In this document: positions 7,162-12,446 of the stretch, in pieces
How the letters are laid out: each line of letters starts with the position of its first letter
Numbering within the stretch: position 1 is the stretch's first letter
Origin: Pseudomonadota bacterium
Lineage (GTDB): Bacteria > Desulfobacterota > Desulfobulbia > Desulfobulbales > SURF-16
DNA: 13,812 nucleotides
Assembly (NCBI GenBank): GCA_030597865.1
Contig: JAUVQZ010000049.1
Coordinates: 1-13,812, forward strand
Direction: 5' to 3'
Made by a program: the position numbers and the translations under genes
The notes under the pieces: generated by a model
Databases searched by the model: none
Told to the model about the DNA's origin: nothing
Seen by the model: the letters and a program-made list of their open reading frames with translations, nothing else

Positions 7162-7335
7162 TTTGCGTTATGCGCGAAAATTTATTCTCGGAGGTAAGCG
7201 AAACGAAGTGGAGACTCCGATATCAACCATATGCACCCCAAGGGTTCTTTTCTATACCCCCTTGAGGGGTGCACTCGAAGTCTTCGGGGCGCCTGCGGTA
7301 AATTTTCTCGTATGCCTCGCAGTCTGCGCTTACCT
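7162..7335 (+). other. Structured, inverted-repeat-bounded intergenic element (candidate ncRNA, leader RNA or MITE-like repeat)
   Basis: No credible gene lies here. Imperfect 16-base inverted repeats (7169-7184 and 7299-7314, 13 of 16 paired, including the perfect 9-bp GAAAATTTA core) enclose three local hairpins: TCGGAG 7188-7193 with 7215-7220; TGCACCCC plus AAGGG 7232-7244 with 7259-7273 (13 bp, 2-base bulge); and CGAA/TTCG at 7276-7286. AGGTAAGCG (7192-7200), mostly in the loop of the first hairpin, is perfectly complementary to CGCTTACCT (7327-7335) outside the closing stem, which would make a pseudoknot. The overall plan is a multibranch fold 90-260 bases before the chemoreceptor ATG. 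It matches no riboswitch family I recognise. A repeated mobile element is the main alternative. Confidence 0.45.
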
Positions 7336-7336
7336 G

Positions 7337-7367
7337 ATCTTGAACAAAAAATCTAATTATTCAAGAT
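7337..7367 (+). other. Hairpin in the leader of the chemoreceptor gene
   Basis: ATCTTGAA (7337-7344) and TTCAAGAT (7360-7367) form a perfect 8-bp stem with a 15-base A/T-rich loop. There is no T-run long enough for a terminator. It lies just downstream of the multibranch element and about 60 bases before the chemoreceptor start, so it may be part of the same leader RNA or an operator dyad. Confidence 0.35.
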
Positions 7368-7414
7368 ACCTTTGTTTTATCCTCAAGCACCTATCAGTTA
7401 CACACCCCCAATAT

Positions 7415-7420
7415 AAAGGA
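7415..7420 (+). promoter_or_regulatory. Ribosome binding site that fixes the chemoreceptor start at 7429
   Basis: AAAGGA ends on the first base of an in-frame ATG at 7420, so it cannot serve that codon. It is 8 bases before the second in-frame ATG at 7429, which is therefore the better start. Confidence 0.7.
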
Positions 7421-7428
7421 TGTTTGGT

Positions 7429-9369
7429 ATGAATGTATCCCTACAAAAAAAAATTATTGGCGGCTTTGCTTTCGGGGTCGTTGTCTGTATCGTTGTCGGC
7501 ATAATTGGCTGGTCTGGAGCCAATGTGATTAAAAATAAATTGCAGGACACGGGGGATGTGGAAATCCCCGCAATTCAAGCTATTCTAAACCTGAAAGGCG
7601 CCCTGGCTGATGTTAAGGCCTCCATCCGCACCCTGCTCAATCCCGCCATGAAGTTTGAGGATAAAAGCCTTGAGTACGATACTATTAGAAAGGCCTTTAC
7701 CATGGCTGAATCGACCATAAAAGCTTACGAAAACCTACCTAGAGATGATGAGGAAGATAAGCTCTGGCAGGATTTTTTGGCCCGCTGGGATGTGTGGCAA
7801 AAGGACACCCTCCATTGCCTCAGTCTCAGTCATGCCATTGATGCCATCAACATTGAAAACCCTCAAAAACTTGCCATAGAGGCGGAGCACAGTTTCGGAA
7901 CCTATAAGACATGGGCCGCAAACGCCAGTAAAGCCCTCCTCGAAAAACAGATCGCCCAGGATAGCGCCCGGAAATTAGAGGACATAAAATTTGGCCAATG
8001 GATCAAATCAGTTCACGTTGAAAATGAAGAGGTGCAAAAAGCCCTAACTCAACTTGAGTTTGATCTTGTGGATGTATTTCGATCCGTGTCCACCATTATG
8101 GATTATATCGAAATTGAAGAATTTGATCTTGGCAATGACGTGTATATTGCGGAAGTACTGCCAAGTATTGAAAGCATTCAGATGTCTGTTGACAATATGA
8201 TGCTGCAGATCCGCAATGCCATGGATCTCTATGCGCAACTTGACCAACATGAAAAAGAAGCGACCTCAGTATCACTGGCCAAGACCGAAAAAATTCTGAA
8301 TCAAATCGTTGACGCAACAAACCAGAGTGTGGTGCTCAATGTGGCTGAAGGAAATGAATCTTCAGGCCGGGTGACAACCAGCATCTTCCTTGCTGTATTA
8401 CTGGGCTCCACCGCCGCCTTGGGCATCGGTATCTTTCTCGCCCGAAGCATTAGCCAACCTATCAACCGGGTAGTAACAGGACTTAGCGACAGTGCGACCC
8501 AGGTCACCTCTGCAGCCGATCAAATTGCCGGGGCCAGTCATTCCTTGTCCGAAGGCGCCACCGAGCAGGCTGCCTCCCAGGAAGAATCTTCCGCTACGCT
8601 TCAAGAAATAACATCCATGACCACCCGTGATGCTGAAAATGCCGGACAGGCTGATAATCTCATGAAAGACGCCGGCAAAATTATCAGCTCGGCAAACGCA
8701 TCCATGAACGAGTTGGTGGAGGCCATGGATGAAATATCCAGGGCCAGCGATGAGACCTCAAAGATCATCAAAACAATTGACGAAATTGCCTTCCAGACCA
8801 ACCTGTTAGCCCTTAACGCCGCAGTTGAAGCGGCCCGAGCCGGTGAGGCCGGGGCCGGATTTGCCGTGGTGGCAGATGAGGTGCGGAATCTGGCCATGAG
8901 GGCCGCAGAGGCCGCCAAAAACACCTCCGTCCTTATTGAGGGAACAACCAAAAAAGTAAAACAGGGCTCTGAAATTGCCTCTCGAACGAGTGGGGCCTTT
9001 GTTCAGGTCGCAGAGAGTGCCGATAAAGTACAGGGACTTGTTAGTGAAATTGCAGAGTCTTCCGGAGAACAGGCCCGGGCTGTTGGCCAGATAAATCTGG
9101 CCACAAATGAAATCAGCGTCGTTACCCAGAGAAATGCCGCTAATTCCGAAGAAGCGGCTGCCGCTTCAGAGCAACTGAGCGCCCAGGCCTACATGATGGA
9201 AGACATGGTTGGCGAACTGGCCTCCATTGTAAGTGGCAATGCAACATCAACCATTGATCGACAAGAATCGCAAACCAGATTCGATGCACCACCTAAAACG
9301 CGGACTGCTCAGCAATTGCCGGCCCTGGCAAAAGAAACAAATCAGGAAGAGGAGTTCGAGAATGTTTAA
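7429..9369 (+). CDS. Methyl-accepting chemotaxis protein
   Basis: This is a 646-residue transmembrane chemoreceptor. Helix TM1 is at about 9-29. The periplasmic domain (about 30-315) is predicted almost wholly helical and consistent with a helical-bundle ligand-binding domain. TM2 is at 316-338. The signalling hairpin tip IAFQTNLLALNAAVEAARAG through FAVVADEVRNLA (453-489) is canonical and binds CheW/CheA. After TM2 the chain reads ISQPINRVVTGL and then enters the coiled coil directly at about 352, so only the first half of a HAMP domain is present. The last residues (EEEFENV) do not form a CheR-tethering NWETF-type pentapeptide. The start at 7429 is favoured by AAAGGA eight bases upstream; an ATG at 7420 would add three residues. 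The gene follows the PstS-like binding protein, a plausible periplasmic ligand carrier, and is closed by a strong terminator. Confidence 0.95.
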   Translation: MNVSLQKKIIGGFAFGVVVCIVVGIIGWSGANVIKNKLQDTGDVEIPAIQAILNLKGALADVKASIRTLLNPAMKFEDKSLEYDTIRKAFTMAESTIKAYENLPRDDEEDKLWQDFLARWDVWQKDTLHCLSLSHAIDAINIENPQKLAIEAEHSFGTYKTWAANASKALLEKQIAQDSARKLEDIKFGQWIKSVHVENEEVQKALTQLEFDLVDVFRSVSTIMDYIEIEEFDLGNDVYIAEVLPSIESIQMSVDNMMLQIRNAMDLYAQLDQHEKEATSVSLAKTEKILNQIVDATNQSVVLNVAEGNESSGRVTTSIFLAVLLGSTAALGIGIFLARSISQPINRVVTGLSDSATQVTSAADQIAGASHSLSEGATEQAASQEESSATLQEITSMTTRDAENAGQADNLMKDAGKIISSANASMNELVEAMDEISRASDETSKIIKTIDEIAFQTNLLALNAAVEAARAGEAGAGFAVVADEVRNLAMRAAEAAKNTSVLIEGTTKKVKQGSEIASRTSGAFVQVAESADKVQGLVSEIAESSGEQARAVGQINLATNEISVVTQRNAANSEEAAAASEQLSAQAYMMEDMVGELASIVSGNATSTIDRQESQTRFDAPPKTRTAQQLPALAKETNQEEEFENV

Positions 9370-9442
9370 CCTGTAAGGTTGACACCACTCATCAGCCAAT
9401 TGATTCCCATCGCTATTGGCCCATAAAACAGCATCGGTTCAG

Positions 9443-9478
9443 AAGGTGGCAGAGAGATTCTCTCTGCCACCTTTTTTT
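9443..9478 (+). terminator. Rho-independent terminator after the chemoreceptor gene
   Basis: A perfect 14-bp stem (9443-9456 with 9460-9473) closes on a 3-base loop and runs into seven T. It shares the GGYGGCAGA core with the terminators at 5931 and 12378. Confidence 0.92.
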
Positions 9479-9638
9479 ATGTTTATTGAAAAATCTGGAG
9501 CATGAGCGCCATCCTCCTTCTCTGCCATCCAGCTCTGAACGAGTTGGGGATTCGGGCAAGGGCTGGTTTGGGTGTCTGGAGAAGAAAAATCGAGCTGTTT
9601 TTCGCAAGCAGGTACAGGTAGGCAAAGAAACAACGACT

Positions 9639-9657
9639 TCGAGCGCGTGCTCCTACA
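9639..9657 (-). repeat. REP-like palindrome with GTAG head
   Basis: Read on the minus strand the segment is TGTAGGAGCACGCGCTCGA: a GTAG head followed by a GAGC-acgc-GCTC stem-loop. This resembles the bacterial REP family (for example the GTAGGAGC... palindromes of pseudomonads). The head contains the TAG stop codon of the minus-strand gene ending at 9653. Only one copy was seen in this window, so assignment as a dispersed repeat is unproven. Confidence 0.4.
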
Positions 9658-10132
9658 GGGAAGTGGCCTTTTTTCGGCTCTGTAGCCGATAGATCACCAC
9701 CAGGATAACCCCGGCAACATTGGGCAGCCAGACCATAAGGCTATTCCAGGCGATGCCGTCATAGAAATAGTCGCTGAACGGATAGAAGAACTTGGTGGGG
9801 AAGTAATGCCTGGTGTGAAAGGGGATATCCAGGAGGATATGAAAGGGCCAGGCCAACATGGCAAAGGCCAGGGCGCGGTTCATCCAGAAGAGCAAAAGGG
9901 TTACAATGACAGCAATGAGTAGACTGTGGCTGAGATCATAGAGCATGAAACACCAGGCCGGAATAATCTCTAAAGGCGGCTTGCCCGCCACATAATTACC
10001 ATTAACAAGGCGGATGATGGCAAAGGCCCCGAAGCTGACCATGTCCGGCATGGCGCCAAAGCCCATGGCCAACCACGGCTTTTGGCGACCGAAAAGACCA
10101 TAACCCCAGAGGGTATGACTGAAAATATCCAT
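9653..10132 (-). CDS. Polytopic membrane protein, DUF457/YdjM-like metal-dependent hydrolase family (tentative)
   Basis: The product is a 159-residue inner-membrane protein with about four hydrophobic segments (roughly 18-42, 54-84, 86-104 and 130-148). It starts MDIFSHTLWGYGLFG and has PD at 29-30, DLSHS at 66-70 and HILLDIPFH at 98-106. That spacing of PD, SHS and HxxxD resembles the DUF457/YdjM group of membrane-bound, putatively metal-dependent hydrolases; the match is by motif only and biochemical function is unknown. The ATG at 10132 lies four bases after the stop of the preceding minus-strand gene, so translation is probably coupled; there is no good Shine-Dalgarno. A longer TTG-started form (from 10174) would overlap that gene and is less likely. 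The stop codon falls within a REP-like palindrome. Confidence 0.75.
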   Translation of the reverse strand: MDIFSHTLWGYGLFGRQKPWLAMGFGAMPDMVSFGAFAIIRLVNGNYVAGKPPLEIIPAWCFMLYDLSHSLLIAVIVTLLLFWMNRALAFAMLAWPFHILLDIPFHTRHYFPTKFFYPFSDYFYDGIAWNSLMVWLPNVAGVILVVIYRLQSRKKATSL

Positions 10133-10136
10133 AGCG

Positions 10137-10634
10137 TTACTGTACCAAGGCCTCCGGCATTGTGATCTTTTCAATCAGCCATTTCTTGTCGCCCCTGTTC
10201 AGAGCCAACTCCACCTGATGGGTCTCCTCAACAGCGTTGGCCTGATTCGTCTTCTTTCTTTGGAGGCGAACCATGGTCTGCACCATGGCCTGGCCCTTGG
10301 TCGGGATGTCAACAACCATATCCTCAAAGGCCACGCTAAGCAGGGCGTAGCGGCTGCGATGATAGATCAAATAGCGGATAATCAGATCCTGCTCCAGGCG
10401 CTCGCCATACCCTCGCTCAGGAATGGTCACCTGGCACCTGACCGTCAGCATATTCTTGATATGTCTCATCTTCAAGGCCATCTGCACCGGCGTCTCCTGG
10501 CCATCCTTGCCAAGCTCCACAGCAAGCCCGCCAAGATGGCGCTTGATCACCTCTTTATCGGAAAAATAATAGGCGAGCCAGCCCCCCAGGGCAATGGTCA
10601 GTATCAGGGCAACTATAATGATTTTTTTTACCAC
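10137..10634 (-). CDS. Membrane-anchored protein of unknown function, possibly NTF2-like fold
   Basis: I do not recognise this 165-residue protein. It has one N-terminal hydrophobic helix (about 4-23, after MVKK) that could be a membrane anchor or uncleaved signal. A soluble domain of about 140 residues follows, beginning SDKEVIKRHLGGLAVELGKD. The ending VELALNRGDKKWLIEKITMPE resembles the last strands of NTF2/SnoaL-like domains (hydrophobic-x-K-x-x-x-K-W-x-I), but this is only a suggestion. Orientation should be periplasmic. The start is GTG, supported by AAGGAG five bases upstream. It is the first gene of a two-gene unit with the DUF457-like protein (4-base gap) and diverges from hsp20. Confidence 0.8.
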   Translation of the reverse strand: MVKKIIIVALILTIALGGWLAYYFSDKEVIKRHLGGLAVELGKDGQETPVQMALKMRHIKNMLTVRCQVTIPERGYGERLEQDLIIRYLIYHRSRYALLSVAFEDMVVDIPTKGQAMVQTMVRLQRKKTNQANAVEETHQVELALNRGDKKWLIEKITMPEALVQ

Positions 10635-10639
10635 GCTAT

Positions 10640-10645
10640 CTCCTT
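10640..10645 (-). promoter_or_regulatory. Ribosome binding site supporting a GTG start
   Basis: On the minus strand AAGGAG stands five bases before the GTG at 10634-10632. No in-frame ATG at the N-terminus precedes the membrane helix, so this site decides the start. Confidence 0.75.
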
Positions 10646-10778
10646 ATAAAAATACTTTTGTATCAAAAACATAGTTGATGCCAATCTACTTCTTGCAAAA
10701 ATAATAATGTGCCAACGAGCCGGATTTATTAATGAAAACCATTTGCTCCATAAGGTGGTTAAAAAAACTTTCTGTTGT

Positions 10779-10808
10779 CCTTATTCCCTGTGATAAAAAT
10801 TAATAAGG
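10779..10808. promoter_or_regulatory. Dyad in the hsp20 upstream region
   Basis: CCTTATT (10779-10785) and AATAAGG (10802-10808) form a perfect 7-bp inverted repeat with a 16-base A/T-rich spacer, 75 bases before the hsp20 ATG. It could be an operator or a leader hairpin. It is not a CIRCE element, and no convincing sigma32 promoter was found nearby. Confidence 0.3.
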
Positions 10809-10873
10809 GGGTTTTGCTAAATTTTGGAATTAATAATGCCTGTCGTCAAGGCCATGCACAATACTTATAACAT

Positions 10874-10879
10874 GGAGGT
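10874..10879 (+). promoter_or_regulatory. Ribosome binding site that fixes the hsp20 start at 10884
   Basis: GGAGGT is four bases before the ATG at 10884. Upstream in-frame starts (TTG 10824, ATG 10836, 10854 and 10872) lack comparable sites, and the 10884 start gives the N-terminus MDFKKMVPWNWF. Confidence 0.65.
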
Positions 10880-10883
10880 GGGT

Positions 10884-11459
10884 ATGGATTTCAAGAAAAT
10901 GGTGCCCTGGAACTGGTTTGCCAATGAGGAGGGGGGTGGGGCTAAGACCATCCCGGTCCAGCACAGTGACCAACACCTGCCAGGTACCCAGATGCAGACC
11001 TTCCAACAGTTGCAAAGCGAGATGGACCGCCTCTTCAACACCTTTTTTCGCGGCTTTTCTCCACCCCTTGCCGGATTCGGCAGCATTCCTTCTTTACGAT
11101 TCCCGGGCATGCCAGAAGGACTGCTTAAGCCCACGGTGGATATCTGCGCTGCGGATAAGGAATACCGTATCACTGTTGAGGTGCCGGGGGTGGCTGACAA
11201 GGACGTTAAGATCGAGGTGGCCAACAACAACCTGACCATCAGCGGCGAAAAAAAACAGGAAACCGAGGAGAAGGACAAGAACTTCTATAGGGTGGAACGC
11301 TCCTACGGCTCCTTCCGGCGTGTTCTCTCCCTGCCGGAGGATGCCGAGCAGGACAAGATCAAGGCCAGCTTCAAGCAGGGCGTGCTCACCCTGACCATTC
11401 CCCGCCAGGCCCTGCCTGCGTCCGAGGTCAAGAAGATCAAGATCGAAAGTAAAAATTAG
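10884..11459 (+). CDS. Hsp20/alpha-crystallin family small heat shock protein
   Basis: The product is a 191-residue ATP-independent holdase chaperone of the cytoplasm that binds unfolding proteins in large oligomers. The N-terminal arm (1-80) has MVPWNWF, an acidic/glycine patch, and QQLQSEMDRLFNTFFRGF, the usual helix before the core. The alpha-crystallin domain spans about 82-174: PTVDICAADKEYRITVEVPGV, then the flexible loop region around GEKKQETEEKDKNFYRVERSYGSF, and the conserved end GVLTLTIP (166-173). A C-terminal IKI (185-187) fits the I-x-I oligomerisation motif. The start at 10884 is set by GGAGGT just upstream; a longer form would begin at 10836. The beta-barrel gene follows after 32 bases, suggesting co-transcription. 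Confidence 0.93.
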   Translation: MDFKKMVPWNWFANEEGGGAKTIPVQHSDQHLPGTQMQTFQQLQSEMDRLFNTFFRGFSPPLAGFGSIPSLRFPGMPEGLLKPTVDICAADKEYRITVEVPGVADKDVKIEVANNNLTISGEKKQETEEKDKNFYRVERSYGSFRRVLSLPEDAEQDKIKASFKQGVLTLTIPRQALPASEVKKIKIESKN

Positions 11460-11491
11460 CAGAAGCAGGAGAAAAAAACAGGAGGAAAACC

Positions 11492-12226
11492 ATGGGACGA
11501 ACACTACTTATTGCATTGATTCTTTGTTTTAGCCAACTTGGCTTGTCTACGGCGCAGGCTGATTGGGAAGACGTCTATCTAAAGCTAGGTGTTGGTCTGG
11601 CGAATGTGGAAGCAGAAGATGCAACGATTGTCCATATAATTGGCCCCCACGAGGTCCTGCCCTATGACGAGGTAGAGTTTGATTCTGAAAGTTCTGCCTC
11701 CTATCAGCTTGGTATGGGCTACAAGCTCGATAGCTACATCACTCTGGAACTAGCTCTTCAGCATACCTCAGGATTTGACCTGGAAGGGCCTTATCTCAAC
11801 AATGGTGTTCCCCTTGCTGACAGGAATAACGGGGTGGTTGATTTGGAAACCACGGCCGTGATGGTGAGCGGCCTGCTGGATATGGCCACGATCCTGGACA
11901 TAGATTGGCAATTAAGGCCTTATATAGGTTTAGGCCTGGGGTACGCAAAAAATAAGCTTGGCAGGTTTACCTTCGATCCTCCAGAATTACAAAATATTGA
12001 AGGGAATACTGAAAATAATTTTGCCTGGAAAGCTACGCTAGGTGCTACATATCCAATTACGGAGCATTTTGTCCTGGATGCGGCATACTCCTATGCTGAT
12101 TATGGGGATGCAGAATCAAGTCGCTCTGCCACTAATTTTAATGGGGATCCAATAACCATAGATTTACCCCTGACGTATGATGTAAACACACAAGAGTTTT
12201 TTCTTTCGGTGAGATACCTCTTCTAA
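11492..12226 (+). CDS. Outer-membrane beta-barrel protein (OmpW-like / OMP_b-brl type)
   Basis: The product is a 244-residue exported protein. The signal peptide ends at AQA (residue 23) before DWEDVYLKLGVGLANVE. The mature chain alternates short amphipathic strands and loops: SYQLGMGYKLDSYITLELALQHT, DIDWQLRPYIGLGLGYAKNK, NNFAWKATLGATYPITEHFVLDAAYSYADYG. It ends QEFFLSVRYLF with a C-terminal Phe, the outer-membrane insertion signature. The strand pattern suits an eight-stranded barrel of the OmpW/OmpA-transmembrane class; there is no peptidoglycan-binding domain. Function cannot be read from sequence; OmpW relatives are small hydrophobic-compound channels or stress-responsive proteins. GGAGG lies six bases before the ATG. 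It is 32 bases after hsp20 and likely the second gene of that unit. Confidence 0.88.
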   Translation: MGRTLLIALILCFSQLGLSTAQADWEDVYLKLGVGLANVEAEDATIVHIIGPHEVLPYDEVEFDSESSASYQLGMGYKLDSYITLELALQHTSGFDLEGPYLNNGVPLADRNNGVVDLETTAVMVSGLLDMATILDIDWQLRPYIGLGLGYAKNKLGRFTFDPPELQNIEGNTENNFAWKATLGATYPITEHFVLDAAYSYADYGDAESSRSATNFNGDPITIDLPLTYDVNTQEFFLSVRYLF

Positions 12227-12261
12227 GAATGGCCGAACAAGGTGCTCCTCCAGGATTGGCG

Positions 12262-12278
12262 ACCGCGCGCGGTTTTTT
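12262..12278 (+). terminator. Weak terminator-like palindrome after the beta-barrel gene
   Basis: ACCGCGCGCGGT is a perfect 12-base palindrome followed by a T-run, 36 bases after the stop. The fold would have only a 4-bp stem around a CGCG loop, so it is weak compared with the hairpin at 12378. Confidence 0.3.
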
Positions 12279-12377
12279 CAGGGCTGTCAGCACGCCTCAA
12301 GCCAGTGTAAAGCCTTCCTCGGGCAACACAGCCAGCCGTTGAGCGTGGCCGTAAGACCTTCCAAAGTAATCTCAATG

Positions 12378-12434
12378 TTATCAACAAAAAAGGCGGCAGA
12401 TGTCTAAAACATCTGCCGCCTTTTTTGTTGATAA
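12378..12434. terminator. Bidirectional rho-independent terminator between convergent genes
   Basis: A perfect 26-bp stem (12378-12403 with 12409-12434) closes on the loop CTAAA, with six A on the left arm and six T on the right. It can stop transcripts from both sides: the hsp20/beta-barrel unit on plus and flgE on minus, whose stop codon is 13 bases away. The core GGCGGCAGA matches that of the rubrerythrin terminator. Confidence 0.93.
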
Positions 12435-12446
12435 GGAAGAAGGAGA

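Noticed and set aside
7064..7428. Possible c-di-GMP (GEMM) riboswitch before the chemoreceptor
   Set aside because: The conserved GEMM-I core (CACGCACAGGGCAAACC and a GNRA tetraloop arm) was not found; the hairpins here have different sequences and spacing.
7163..7432. Open frame of 89 codons across the structured intergenic region
   Set aside because: It begins at a TTG with no ribosome site, overlaps the chemoreceptor start in another frame, and its sequence is explained by the inverted-repeat element. It shows no recognisable domain.
10132..10174. Longer TTG-initiated form of the DUF457-like protein
   Set aside because: It would overlap the upstream gene by 38 bases and use a TTG start, whereas the ATG at 10132 begins a family-like MDIFSHTLWG and sits four bases after the upstream stop.
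10693..10717. Sigma54-like promoter on the minus strand upstream of the membrane-anchored gene (TGGCAC ... TTGCA)
   Set aside because: The two boxes are there, but GG and GC are about 15 bases apart instead of the required 10, so sigma54 would not recognise them.
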